DNA of 64,000 nucleotides from a virus: positions 30,805 through 94,804 of IMG/VR virus record IMGVR_UViG_3300042863_001519; one strand, 5' to 3'. Positions within the stretch are counted from its first letter, which is position 1. The number at the start of each line of letters is the position of its first letter. A model generated the notes under the pieces. The model did not search any database. It was not told the DNA's origin and worked only from the letters and a program-made list of their open reading frames with translations. A program made the position numbers and the translations under genes. Below are positions 30,906 through 39,170 of the stretch, piece after piece.

Positions 30906-31252
30906 AGTAAAGCCACTTTTTATTGGGCTATAGCATGGCTATAGTAAAATATAATAGTTTCTTTGTTAAAAAGAATAGAGAACATTACTGTTCTCTATCC
31001 CTAACTCTTGGTAGGAAGCCACTCCTTGTTTACGGTTCTTACATCTCCAAGGCAAGTAAGGAGAACGCCTCTGATTTAAAAAACATGACGTTTCAGTTTT
31101 TATGAGTTATACACAAACTCTCATCTGAAACTTGGCTAGGGGGATACCCCTGCTACAGTAGTGAAGCCGTGCAATATTATAGTTAGGCATATACCTTCTC
31201 TAATATACAACTAGCTATTTGATACAGGTACCGAAAAGGAGGGTCAAAATTT
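30906..31252 (-). ncRNA. candidate structured RNA with terminator
   Basis: About 347 bases with no convincing gene. On the minus strand there is GGGGTATCCCCC, then a long hairpin in which GTTTCAG pairs with CTGAAAC and ATGAGAGTTT lies opposite AACTCAT. More paired stretches and a classic terminator follow: ATAGAGAACA/TGTTCTCTAT at 30975-30998, then TCTTTTT. A transcript of about 200-250 nucleotides would start near 31200. The family is not recognised; an antisense or regulatory RNA fits. Confidence 0.5.
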
Positions 31253-31903
31253 TTAGAAAAAGTTTTTTTGAATACCATACTCTGCCATTAGTAAAGCTAT
31301 TTCTCTCTCAAGGTGGTAGTAGTGTTGTTTGTTGTATCTTGTTAAGGGTATTCCGTTGTTGCTGCAGAACTTATCTTTTAGGGTGTCTTTTTCTTTTTGC
31401 TGTGGTGTGCAGTGGGAGCTTTGGCCATCATATTCTATCATGTGTATCCCTTTAGAAGTTAGTATCAGAAAGTCGTACCTGGCATATCCATACTCAGTAA
31501 ACTTTAATCCTTCAAATGCTACCTCCCGGTACCAATCTACTTTGTACTTGTTCAACTCCTGTACTATTAACTTCTCTGCTTCACTAATCTGATTCTGTGC
31601 ACGATCAACTACAAACCAATCTAATGGTCTCTTTACAGAACCTGCAACATTCCTGATTGTAGTACCAGCACCCTTTCTTTTAGCACCAAAGTATTTTCTT
31701 GCTTTTGCCATCTTTTTTTCTTTCTCTTTCTCTTTCTCCTTTTCCTTCTCGTGCCGGTTAGAAATTGTAACTAACTCCTCATGCTTTTTCTGAGTAATAC
31801 TTTTAGATGAATCAAATCTACTACTAGCAATACTGCCATTAGAATTACTCAACAGATAAAGAACAATAATACATATTACAAGCACAGTTATCACAAAAGC
31901 CAT
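31253..31903 (-). CDS. membrane-anchored PD-(D/E)XK/Vsr-like nuclease
   Basis: A 216-residue protein. A membrane helix (AFVITVLVICIIVLYLLS) is followed by a linker with a KEKEKEKEKE run (residues 53-62) and a basic stretch. The C-terminal 110 residues form a nuclease-like domain, with YDFLILTSKGIHMIEYDGQSSH, then KEKDTLKDKFCSNNGIPLTRY. This is the E-x-D-G-x-x-H ... D-x-x-K-x-x-x-c pattern of Vsr/DUF559-like nucleases. It is unusual to see such a fold behind a membrane anchor. An alternative start at residue 65 (MAKARKYFG) would give a soluble protein. Confidence 0.7.
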   Translation of the reverse strand: MAFVITVLVICIIVLYLLSNSNGSIASSRFDSSKSITQKKHEELVTISNRHEKEKEKEKEKEKKMAKARKYFGAKRKGAGTTIRNVAGSVKRPLDWFVVDRAQNQISEAEKLIVQELNKYKVDWYREVAFEGLKFTEYGYARYDFLILTSKGIHMIEYDGQSSHCTPQQKEKDTLKDKFCSNNGIPLTRYNKQHYYHLEREIALLMAEYGIQKNFF

Positions 31904-31918
31904 AAAAAATATTTTTTA

Positions 31919-31955
31919 CAAAGGTATTGTTATTTCCGAAATAGTTATATCTTTA
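31919..31955. promoter_or_regulatory. divergent promoter region between the two arms
   Basis: On the plus strand TTG at 31927-31929, an 18-base spacer and TATCTTTA at 31948-31955 match the Bacteroidota promoter form (TTG-N19-TAnnTTTG, one mismatch). On the minus strand TACCTTTG (31919-31926) is a full match to the -7 element, though no good upstream box is seen. This fits the origin of the rightward structural transcript at 32005 and the leftward early one. Confidence 0.65.
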
Positions 31956-32004
31956 CACAAGAAATGTTTATTGCACATTTAAAATGTATACACAAAAATA
32001 GTTT

Positions 32005-32427
32005 ATGGAAGAGAAAAAACTTAAAAGGCCGACAGTAAGAGAACAGTTTGCAACAGGGCCTGAGCAAACAGAACAGAAAGCTCCAATGAGCAAAGAAGAC
32101 ACGATAAAGTTCTATGAGGAGAACTTACCTTTTATGAGAATGCAGGATGAGTATGAGAAACTTGCATTTGGATTTGCAGAAAGGAAAGTTGAACATCTTG
32201 AACTACAGGTTCGTGAACTAGAAGCTATTGGTTATTTGAGTCAGTGGAAAGCTGGTCAAGACGAAGCTAAAAGAAGACAAGAGCACGAAGAAAAAATGAA
32301 AGCTGAGTGGGATGCTATGACACCTGAGCAACAAGATGAATATCGTAAACAAGCCGAAGCTAATCTTGCAGAGATGCAGAACCAAGCAACAGAAGCAGCA
32401 AAGTTATCTAATCAAACAATAAGCTAG
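32005..32427 (+). CDS. hypothetical coiled-coil protein
   Basis: A 140-residue charged, helical protein with a Lys/Glu-rich start (EEKKLKRPTVREQF) and a long coiled coil (EYEKLAFGFAERKVEHLELQVRELEAIG ...). The C-terminal 30 residues are Gln/Ala-rich. First gene of the rightward arm. Function unknown. Confidence 0.75.
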   Translation: MEEKKLKRPTVREQFATGPEQTEQKAPMSKEDTIKFYEENLPFMRMQDEYEKLAFGFAERKVEHLELQVRELEAIGYLSQWKAGQDEAKRRQEHEEKMKAEWDAMTPEQQDEYRKQAEANLAEMQNQATEAAKLSNQTIS

Positions 32428-32429
32428 TT

Positions 32430-32705
32430 ATGATTAATGAGCTGAGAGAGTTTGAATATGATATTATTGAAAGCATGGGTTACGTTATCTATGATGAGAT
32501 AGGTCGGAAGCAGAATGGTGATACTACCTGGTCCAAAGTTATTAAAGAGGATCAAATGTTTATAGTAACTGGTACCAGATACTCACAAGGAGGTGAAAAG
32601 AAAGAGTACCGGGAACTATATGACAGTGCAGAAGATTTTAAACTTGGTAAGTTAAGTAACGGTGAAAAGCAGAATGAGAATGAGAAAGAGAAAGAGAATG
32701 AATAG
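32430..32705 (+). CDS. hypothetical acidic protein
   Basis: A 91-residue acidic protein starting INELREFEYDIIESMGYVIYDE and ending in a Glu/Lys/Asn run (EKQNENEKEKENE). No motif recognised. It follows the previous gene after two bases. Confidence 0.7.
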   Translation: MINELREFEYDIIESMGYVIYDEIGRKQNGDTTWSKVIKEDQMFIVTGTRYSQGGEKKEYRELYDSAEDFKLGKLSNGEKQNENEKEKENE

Positions 32706-32725
32706 TATTAAAATAGGAACCAACA

Positions 32726-33103
32726 ATGGCTGAAGTACAAGTAGTAAAATGGAACAAGACAATTCCCAATATGGAGAAACCGGATATTATTCGGTTTCAG
32801 TTTATGGTGCATTGTTATATCCAGAAGACTGCTAACATTAGTCCTGCACTTCTTGATTGTCTAACTTTATTGGGCACATTAGGAAGTGCAGAACTTCTGC
32901 CATTTTGTGAGATGCTTACAAAACAAGGTATATTTCAAAGTATACAAAGTAGCAGAAATGCCATTACTCGTTTACAGGATAAGAACCTTATCATAAAAGA
33001 GGGCAGGAATAAAAAGTTACTCAAAGTTCACCCTGATGTAAAAATATACAACAAGGGTAATGTATTGGTTGATATAAAATGTTTTAGTCCAGATAGAGCA
33101 TGA
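32726..33103 (+). CDS. winged-helix-turn-helix DNA-binding protein
   Basis: A 125-residue protein. The central part (LLGTLGSAELLPFCEMLTKQGIFQSIQSSRNAITRLQDKNLIIKEG) is a typical winged-helix pattern: a recognition helix with SSRNAITRLQDK followed by a wing. It probably regulates transcription of this arm or assists in packaging. The stop overlaps the start of the next gene. Confidence 0.65.
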   Translation: MAEVQVVKWNKTIPNMEKPDIIRFQFMVHCYIQKTANISPALLDCLTLLGTLGSAELLPFCEMLTKQGIFQSIQSSRNAITRLQDKNLIIKEGRNKKLLKVHPDVKIYNKGNVLVDIKCFSPDRA

Positions 33104-33513
33104 CACCAACTAAAGTAAAAGACTTGATTCCTGAGGTTGCAAAAAAACTAGGAATACCAGAAGAGCATCTTGCTGCAATGTATTCGTTCTACATTAAAGA
33201 GAACAAAAAGATATTGTCTAACATGGAAGAACTTCACGTAACTTTAAAAGGACTTGGTACAATGACCATCAAAGGATGGGAAATAAAAAAGGAAATAGAA
33301 AGAAGAAATGCTAAAATACTTAATTCTTTTAATGAAGAGAATATCAAGGAGTTACGTGAGGAGATTGTTTTGTATGAAAAAGTACTTGTAAAATGGGAAG
33401 AGCAGGAACAAAGAAAAAAGCTTACTGGTAAAAAGAAACAAGAATTTTATAAAAATAAAGAAAAAGAAGCTAACAATGAATCTGAAAGAAAAACTACAGG
33501 CAGCTTGGAATAA
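33100..33513 (+). CDS. IHF/HU-like DNA-bending protein
   Basis: A 137-residue protein whose first 70 residues fit the HU/IHF fold: EVAKKLGIPEEHLAAMYSFYIKENKKIL (helices), then LHVTLKGLGTMTIKGWEI (beta arm base). HU/IHF-like subunits next to the structural genes are typical of crAss-like and related Bacteroidota phages. The C-terminal 60 residues are a charged helical extension. It probably bends DNA for packaging or regulation. Confidence 0.7.
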   Translation: MTPTKVKDLIPEVAKKLGIPEEHLAAMYSFYIKENKKILSNMEELHVTLKGLGTMTIKGWEIKKEIERRNAKILNSFNEENIKELREEIVLYEKVLVKWEEQEQRKKLTGKKKQEFYKNKEKEANNESERKTTGSLE

Positions 33514-33865
33514 CAAGGGTACTATCATGGAGGGTTTCTACAATGCTTATGTTTCCTGCAACCAGGAAGTAAAAGATGAAGCTCTTAAAAGATTGGCATT
33601 ATGTAGAACAAATCAGTGTGGTTTCCATGACCCAAAAGGTCAAAGTGAAAAAGCAGTATTCAAAGGAAAAGAAAGCTGTGGTGGTTGTGGTTGTGATCTG
33701 TTTGCAAAGGCACATGCTATGAGTGCACAGTGTTATCTTGGGGATATAGATCCTGCTACAGGAGAACCAAGGGGTATTCCAATATGGACAGCTATAATGA
33801 CACAAGAACAGGAATTAGAAATAAACAAGATAGCCTATCAACGCCAGTTTGAAAATAGAAAATAA
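33476..33865 (+). CDS. Cys-cluster (zinc) protein
   Basis: A 129-residue protein. Clustered Cys residues lie at CRTNQCG (about 42-48), then SCGGCGCDL (about 67-75), and a later AQCYLG. The CxxCxC and spaced Cys suggest one or two zinc sites. The layout is common next to capsid or packaging genes of gut phages. Its start overlaps the IHF-like gene by 38 bases. Confidence 0.7.
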   Translation: MNLKEKLQAAWNNKGTIMEGFYNAYVSCNQEVKDEALKRLALCRTNQCGFHDPKGQSEKAVFKGKESCGGCGCDLFAKAHAMSAQCYLGDIDPATGEPRGIPIWTAIMTQEQELEINKIAYQRQFENRK

Positions 33866-33904
33866 GTAATCAATAAAACAAACAATTCGAAAATCGTAAA
33901 TAAC

Positions 33905-34288
33905 ATGGACAATATCATAATACCAATGCAGGAAATGACTTCTAATAAGAAGAAGAAACCAACTCTTGAAGAAGCACAGATGTTTCAAATACCATTTGAT
34001 GCATTGCTTAATACAGTAATTGTAGTGCACATTGCAGAGCCGGAGAAAGAAAAAAAAGGTGGTATTTATGTACCTGATTACATCAAGGAGCAAATGGCAA
34101 TAACTGAGAACATGCTTGTCAAAGCTCTTGTAAAATCTGTAGGTACTAATAAAGAAGGTCGGACTCCTGTAGTAGCAGTAGGTGATGTGGTATATGTTTA
34201 CCCTGGTGGCTATGGTGCAAAAATATTTGATGGGGAAGCTGAGTATCTTATATACGCAGAATTGGACATGATTGTTAAACTGAAATAA
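33905..34288 (+). CDS. GroES-like co-chaperonin
   Basis: A 127-residue protein. IPFDALLNTVIVVHIAE, then KKGGIYVPDYIKEQ and VVAVGDVVYVYPGGYGAKI ... DGEAEYLIYAE match the order of beta strands and the GxxVGDxV motif of GroES/gp31-type proteins. No GroEL gene is in the window, so it probably pairs with the host GroEL to fold the large capsid protein, as phage T4 gp31 does. The N-terminal 25 residues are a charged extension. Confidence 0.8.
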   Translation: MDNIIIPMQEMTSNKKKKPTLEEAQMFQIPFDALLNTVIVVHIAEPEKEKKGGIYVPDYIKEQMAITENMLVKALVKSVGTNKEGRTPVVAVGDVVYVYPGGYGAKIFDGEAEYLIYAELDMIVKLK

Positions 34289-34518
34289 TGGAAGAGCAAG
34301 AGAAACTATATTACTGGATACTGTTTGCCAATACCAGAGCAAGCAAAGACTCAATGTATTGGGATGAAACAGTTATTGACATTCACCCATTTACTGCAAC
34401 TAAGATACTGCACAAACAGATTATTAGTTGGAATGTGATTAGCAAAAAAGAGTATGATCTTTGGAAACAATTAAACAATAACAAAGATGAACCAGTAGAA
34501 CCAGTAAGCAATGATTAA
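34288..34518 (+). CDS. hypothetical protein
   Basis: A 76-residue protein, overlapping the GroES-like stop by one base. The start EEQEKLYYWILFAN is followed by MYWDETVIDIHPF and a helical tail. No motif recognised. Confidence 0.7.
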   Translation: MEEQEKLYYWILFANTRASKDSMYWDETVIDIHPFTATKILHKQIISWNVISKKEYDLWKQLNNNKDEPVEPVSND

Positions 34519-35329
34519 ATTTATAGAAGAAGGGCATATTTACACCTCAGTTATACCTGACGACATTAAGTGGTTGGGTGTAACTACTCTTGTAGGTCAC
34601 CTCCACGAAAAGTTTGATGCAATTGAGCAATCTGTTAAATCTTCTAACAAAAAACCTACAATAAAATCTGCTAACAAATGGTATGGCTTATCTCCTAAAG
34701 AGATACGTACTGCTTGGGAAACTGAAGGTAAAAGATCAATAGAGCTTGGTAGCTGGTACCACAAAATGAGAGAAGATGCTCTTTATGAAAAAGGAACAGT
34801 AGATACTTTCAAACCGGATATAAGAGAAGGTGTTAAATACGCACCTGACCAAAGCCTTGTAGAAGGAGTATACCCAGAGCATCTTGTATATCTGAAATCA
34901 GAAGGTATCTGTGGACAATCAGACTATGTAGAAGTAAAAGGAGCAAAGGTCTATATCAGAGATTACAAGACATCAAAAGAGATAAAACGTAAGGCTTTTG
35001 TAAACTGGGAAGGAGTTATAAAAATGATGACAGGGCCAGTAAAGCACTTGGAAGATTGTCATTTCTATCACTATGCTTTACAGCTTTCTATTTACATGTA
35101 TATAATACTAAGACACAATCCAAATCTTTCTCCAGGTACTTTGGTAATTGAGCATGTAAAGTTTGAAATAGAAGATGAAGATCAGTACGGATACCCTATT
35201 TACAAAAAGGACGAGAACGGAAACTTTATTGTAAAAGAGATAGAGGAAATAGAACTTCCTTATTTAAAAAAAGAAGTTCATACTATAACTAACTGGTTAA
35301 AGTTAAATAAACAAAAATTGATCAAATGA
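34511..35329 (+). CDS. PD-(D/E)XK nuclease (Cas4/RecB-like exonuclease)
   Basis: A 272-residue protein. ICGQSDYVEVKGAKVYIRDYKTSKEI contains the G-x-x-D and D-Y-K-T (DxK) motifs, and HYALQLSIYMYI is the QxxxY motif of the RecB/Cas4 nuclease fold. The start overlaps the previous gene by 8 bases. It likely processes DNA ends in recombination or packaging. No iron-sulphur Cys cluster is seen, unlike Cas4 proper. Confidence 0.75.
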   Translation: MIKFIEEGHIYTSVIPDDIKWLGVTTLVGHLHEKFDAIEQSVKSSNKKPTIKSANKWYGLSPKEIRTAWETEGKRSIELGSWYHKMREDALYEKGTVDTFKPDIREGVKYAPDQSLVEGVYPEHLVYLKSEGICGQSDYVEVKGAKVYIRDYKTSKEIKRKAFVNWEGVIKMMTGPVKHLEDCHFYHYALQLSIYMYIILRHNPNLSPGTLVIEHVKFEIEDEDQYGYPIYKKDENGNFIVKEIEEIELPYLKKEVHTITNWLKLNKQKLIK

Positions 35330-36402
35330 GGTTACAGTTTGTAGTACAACAGAAGTCAGGTATTGCATATCATCGTCTTGTAACTCCAATGGAGTTTATG
35401 CAATGGGATGAAACAGATAGTTCAGAAATGTTATGGATTGTCAACGATGAACATAAGATAGATGGAGATATACTGTTGTATAGTAAGTTTATATGGACAA
35501 CCCCTGATCAACTTAAAGCAATTAAAGCAAAGGGAACAAAGATTGTAGTAGACGTAGATGACTCTTGGGATATTCCTCCACTGCATCCTTTTTATAATGT
35601 TTGGAAACAAAGAGAGAGTGCACAAAAGGTTATTGAGAATATAAAAATAGCAGATCTTGTTATTTGTACAACATTAAAGTTGCAGGATAAGATTCGACAG
35701 TATAACAAGAACACTGTTGTAATTCCTAATGCTCTTCCTTTTGGTTATGAAAATTACGTACCCAAGCCTATAGCACATGAAAAAATGACATTTATTTATG
35801 TAGGTGGTTCTTCTCACTTACTAGATATTGAAATGCTAAAAGGCAAGTTCAAAAAGATTGGTGGGGAACCATTTATTAAAAACAATGCAGAGTTTGTCTT
35901 AGCAGGTTATGAAGCAACATCAGTTCCTCGTTATTTAAGTAAGGAAGACTTTGATAACAAGAAGCCTACAATGGTACCTGTACGTGATGTTTGGGAAAAA
36001 ATGACTTCAATATTTGCTGAAACAAGATCTCATAGAATACTCCCATCTACTGATCTTGAGAAGTATATTGATTACTACGATCAAGCAGATGTTGCACTAA
36101 TACCTCTTGTTAACAGTGACTGGAACAACCATAAAAGTGAACTGAAGATTATTGAGGCCGGTTGCAAAGGTATACCTGTTATCTGCTCTAAGGTTCTTCC
36201 CTACAGTACCCTTTATGGTAAAGAAGGAATCATGTGGGTAGAAACTCCAGATGATTGGATTAAACATATTAGATATTGTGTTAAGAACCCTAACTTTGTA
36301 AAAGACATGGGTCAGAAAATGAGTGAGTGGGTAAAAGAAGAATACGATCTTTTAAAATGGAACAATGTTAGAAAAGAAGTTTTCAAAAATTTATTAAAAT
36401 GA
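35326..36402 (+). CDS. glycosyltransferase, GT4-like
   Basis: A 358-residue protein. TKIVVDVDDSWDIPP is followed by a region with IPNALPFGYENY and FIYVGGSSHLLD. The C-terminal nucleotide-binding part has DVALIPLVNSDWNNHKSELKIIEAGCKGIPVICS, the typical E-x7-E-like motif of GT-B group 1 enzymes (SELK-IIEAGCKGIPV). It may glycosylate virion or DNA. It overlaps the nuclease stop (ATGA), so it is co-translated. Confidence 0.85.
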   Translation: MRLQFVVQQKSGIAYHRLVTPMEFMQWDETDSSEMLWIVNDEHKIDGDILLYSKFIWTTPDQLKAIKAKGTKIVVDVDDSWDIPPLHPFYNVWKQRESAQKVIENIKIADLVICTTLKLQDKIRQYNKNTVVIPNALPFGYENYVPKPIAHEKMTFIYVGGSSHLLDIEMLKGKFKKIGGEPFIKNNAEFVLAGYEATSVPRYLSKEDFDNKKPTMVPVRDVWEKMTSIFAETRSHRILPSTDLEKYIDYYDQADVALIPLVNSDWNNHKSELKIIEAGCKGIPVICSKVLPYSTLYGKEGIMWVETPDDWIKHIRYCVKNPNFVKDMGQKMSEWVKEEYDLLKWNNVRKEVFKNLLK

Positions 36403-36569
36403 TAGAAGATATTTTAGAAAAGTTTACTCCTTATTTGCACAATGGTAAACGATTGTACGATGAAGAAGATGTAAAGAAAATGCTGGTATCTGTAATGCAA
36501 AAAAGTTGGTATCCTTATAACAGTAATGAACAACATTGTGTAGAACAATACCCAGAAGCAACATGTTAA
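36399..36569 (+). CDS. hypothetical small protein
   Basis: A 56-residue protein (MIEDILEKFTPYLHNGKRLYDEEDV ... VEQYPEATC), coupled to the GT4-like gene by ATGA. It is acidic with a helical centre. Function unknown. Confidence 0.6.
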   Translation: MIEDILEKFTPYLHNGKRLYDEEDVKKMLVSVMQKSWYPYNSNEQHCVEQYPEATC

Positions 36570-36572
36570 AAA

Positions 36573-36800
36573 ATGAAAGAAAAAATAGCAATACTCTTAC
36601 TAAGCTCTGCAGCAAAAAGGCATTTAAAAATTACTAAACATCTACGTTGGTTAATTTCAACAATTCATGATGATTGGGGGAGCCCAAGTAAAGTAAAGAA
36701 AGAAAAAGAAATGCTTGAATCAGATGCAGAGAAACATGAAAATGCTGCTAGAAGAATTGAAAAAATAATAAACTTATATAATGCTGATAAACCTCTTTGA
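36573..36800 (+). CDS. hypothetical helical protein
   Basis: A 75-residue helical protein with an N-terminal hydrophobic stretch (KIAILLLSSAAKRHLKI) and a charged C-terminal coiled coil. It overlaps the next gene by 20 bases. Function unknown. Confidence 0.6.
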   Translation: MKEKIAILLLSSAAKRHLKITKHLRWLISTIHDDWGSPSKVKKEKEMLESDAEKHENAARRIEKIINLYNADKPL

Positions 36801-37329
36801 TGTTGAAGATCGCAAGCTTACCCCAAGCCAAGCATGTTATGCAATACCTTGGCTAGAACGTATAATGAAGCTGTACCCAAAAAACTACATACAGGTATAT
36901 AAGTACATCTTCTTTACTACTTGCCCTGATGGTACAATCAACCCCTATGTTAATCTGCCTGAAGATGAAAGAGAAGATGTTGTCATGTCTGATTTAGCAC
37001 CACTTACATTCTCTTTAGAAGATGAGATTGTTATTGATACTTTACAAAGGTGTAAAAAGTTATACGAGACACCAGTACTTAGAACCTTTATAGGTGCCAA
37101 AAAAATGCTAGACAAAGTGGGTAGGTTTCTTGATGTAGAAGAGATCACTACAGGTAAAGATGGTAATGCCAGTGAGATAAGAGCTATGCTTAAAGAACTA
37201 TCTACCTACTGGGAGAACTACAACAAGCTAGAGAATGTTTTGAAGGAAGAGCAAGCTAAGGTAAAGGGTGACAGAGTAATACCATTTCATCAACAAGCCG
37301 GATACAAAGAAACTAAAACTTATGAGTAA
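36781..37329 (+). CDS. conserved virion or packaging-associated protein
   Basis: A 182-residue protein. INPYVNLPEDEREDVVMSDL, then RCKKLYETPVLRTFIGAKKMLDKV, ITTGKDGNASEIRAMLKEL and the final EEQAKVKGDRVIPFHQQ follow the pattern of a protein conserved in crAss-like and related Bacteroidota phages, where it lies near the terminase. Role unknown; possibly packaging or head assembly. Confidence 0.7.
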   Translation: MLINLFDVEDRKLTPSQACYAIPWLERIMKLYPKNYIQVYKYIFFTTCPDGTINPYVNLPEDEREDVVMSDLAPLTFSLEDEIVIDTLQRCKKLYETPVLRTFIGAKKMLDKVGRFLDVEEITTGKDGNASEIRAMLKELSTYWENYNKLENVLKEEQAKVKGDRVIPFHQQAGYKETKTYE

Positions 37330-37903
37330 TATGCAGAACAGTATAAGAATTAAGGTAGAGTTACCTTTAGAGCAATACAATGCTTTTATAAAAAATATGG
37401 ATATTAATAATGTTAAAATTGATTATAACATTTACGATTATCCTGTTATTAATATAAATATTCCAAATCTTCCTAGCATTCATATAGATATAATTAATGT
37501 AAAAGTACCACTGCCTACTAATGAAGAAATAACTGCAGAGTTATGTACTCCGGAAGAATGTTTAAGTACAGGTAGAGGATTGTTTAGCACAGATGTCTTA
37601 GACCAAATAGTAAAAGAGGATAATTATATTTCTCTTGTGTCAAGTTTGTCAAAGATTATGACAGGTGTAATAGATAATGGTTCTTACAATATACATTTAG
37701 GTTTAAAAGCTTTTGAGTTACTGATGCCATTTCTTTTAAAGCAAATAGAGAATGATAGTAATTCAGTTTATTACATCTCAAATGTACCTGAGTTAAAAAA
37801 TACAAAATTTCTAATAGATGAAACAATAAACCCTGTTCTTGCTATAGTTAAACACAAGGATGTTGAGAAAAAACTATGGGCATCTAAACTTGCAAAAGAC
37901 TAA
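37322..37903 (+). CDS. hypothetical protein
   Basis: A 193-residue protein with an N-terminal beta-rich, Ile/Asn-rich domain (NSIRIKVELPLEQYNAFIKN ... ININIPNLPSIHIDI) and a helical C-terminal half. It sits between the packaging-associated gene and the first glycosyltransferase. No motif recognised. It overlaps the previous stop. Confidence 0.7.
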   Translation: MSNMQNSIRIKVELPLEQYNAFIKNMDINNVKIDYNIYDYPVININIPNLPSIHIDIINVKVPLPTNEEITAELCTPEECLSTGRGLFSTDVLDQIVKEDNYISLVSSLSKIMTGVIDNGSYNIHLGLKAFELLMPFLLKQIENDSNSVYYISNVPELKNTKFLIDETINPVLAIVKHKDVEKKLWASKLAKD

Positions 37904-37905
37904 TT

Positions 37906-38481
37906 ATGAGTAACAAACCAATAGTAACATTTGTAGTCATTACCTATAAGGAACAATGGGAACCGTACATGTTCATAGGTATGCTCAAGTGTATGAAGAA
38001 CCCTAACTGGAAAGCTATTGTGTGGCATGATGGACCTAATCCTGAAATGAGAGCCATCTTTGAAGCTTTTGGTGATGAAAGGATACAGTACATAGAGAAC
38101 GAAGAGAACAAGGGTTCCTGGGGCTGCTATAACCGCATAGAGGCATTGAAGATGGTTGACACAGAGTTTGTGGTACAGACAACAATACAAGAGTACTACG
38201 TGCCGGTTTTTGTTGACTACATAGAGCAGAACAAGAATAATGACCTGATCTACTGGCCTTGTATACATCACTCATTTGGCTATGGTATCATAAATGCAGA
38301 ACCAGTAAGAGGCAGAATGGATTGGAGCAACTTTGCACTCAAAGCCCACATTGCAAGAAAAGTAGGAATCAATCATCCAGATGCATACATGGCAGATGGT
38401 TTATTTATTGAAGAGGTGATAGCATCAAATTTGGTAAAAAAGAAAATAAGAATTGAAAAAGTACTAAACGTAAAAAACTAA
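37906..38481 (+). CDS. glycosyltransferase family 2-like protein without a clear DxD
   Basis: A 191-residue protein. IVTFVVITYKEQWEPYMFIGML opens like a GT2 enzyme, then KAIVWHDGPNPEMRAIFEAF and ENEENKGSWGCYNRIEALKMVDTEFVV. The place of the usual DxD (in DTEFVVQTTIQEYY) has TTIQE instead. The protein could have altered substrate use or be inactive. It is followed directly by a GT2-like gene with DxD. Confidence 0.65.
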   Translation: MSNKPIVTFVVITYKEQWEPYMFIGMLKCMKNPNWKAIVWHDGPNPEMRAIFEAFGDERIQYIENEENKGSWGCYNRIEALKMVDTEFVVQTTIQEYYVPVFVDYIEQNKNNDLIYWPCIHHSFGYGIINAEPVRGRMDWSNFALKAHIARKVGINHPDAYMADGLFIEEVIASNLVKKKIRIEKVLNVKN

Positions 38482-39170
38482 TGAAATTTGAACTTTTTTG
38501 TCCGGTGTATAATGAAGAATACATGTTACCTTATATGGTTAATTGGTATAAACATAAAGTAGGTGAACACAATATAGTGTTTAATATCTATGACAATGGT
38601 TCTACTGATAATACTGTCCAAATAGCAAAAGACTTAGGTTGCAATGTAGGTGTGTTTGAAACTGGGGGACAGGTAAGAGATGACCTATTAATGGACTGGA
38701 AAAACTCTATCTGGAAAGACTCTAAAGCTGATTTTGTTATTGTATGTGACTGTGATGAGTTTGTAGATATATGTGTAGAGCAACTTAATGGATATACTCT
38801 TCTACCAACTATTGGGTATAATATGGTTGGTATACTTGGAGAAAATCCCGATATTATAGTTGATGGGGTACCATCTGAAGATATGAATAAAGTTTGTGTA
38901 TTTAATCCTGAAGCAATAAAAAACATAAATTATGTACACGGAGCTCACGTATGTAATCCAAAAGGAGAAATAAAAAAAGCTTCTCCTGTAGGATTATACC
39001 ATATGAAGTTTATATCTGAACAATATATAGTTGATAAATATAAAAGCAGTCAAAAAAGATTAAGTGATATTAATAAAAAACATGGATGGGGGTTTCAGTA
39101 TGAGATGGAAGAAGCTGCAATAAGAGTAATGTATGGACACATGGTAAATGCCAAAAAAAGAATAAGATAA
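38481..39170 (+). CDS. glycosyltransferase (GT2/GT92-like) with DxD
   Basis: A 229-residue protein. FELFCPVYNEEYMLPYMVNWYKHK and NIYDNGSTDNTVQIAKDLG are typical of GT-A family 2/92 enzymes. VIVCDCDEFVDI carries the DxD metal motif. A late VHGAHVCNPKGE and LYHMKF are typical of the acceptor side. It is one of four sugar-transferase genes before TerL. Confidence 0.8.
   Translation: MKFELFCPVYNEEYMLPYMVNWYKHKVGEHNIVFNIYDNGSTDNTVQIAKDLGCNVGVFETGGQVRDDLLMDWKNSIWKDSKADFVIVCDCDEFVDICVEQLNGYTLLPTIGYNMVGILGENPDIIVDGVPSEDMNKVCVFNPEAIKNINYVHGAHVCNPKGEIKKASPVGLYHMKFISEQYIVDKYKSSQKRLSDINKKHGWGFQYEMEEAAIRVMYGHMVNAKKRIR

Noticed and set aside
31713-31748. Short tandem GAAAAG/CTTTTC repeat as a CRISPR or phase-variable locus
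   Set aside because: It is simply the codons for the KEKEKE linker inside a gene.
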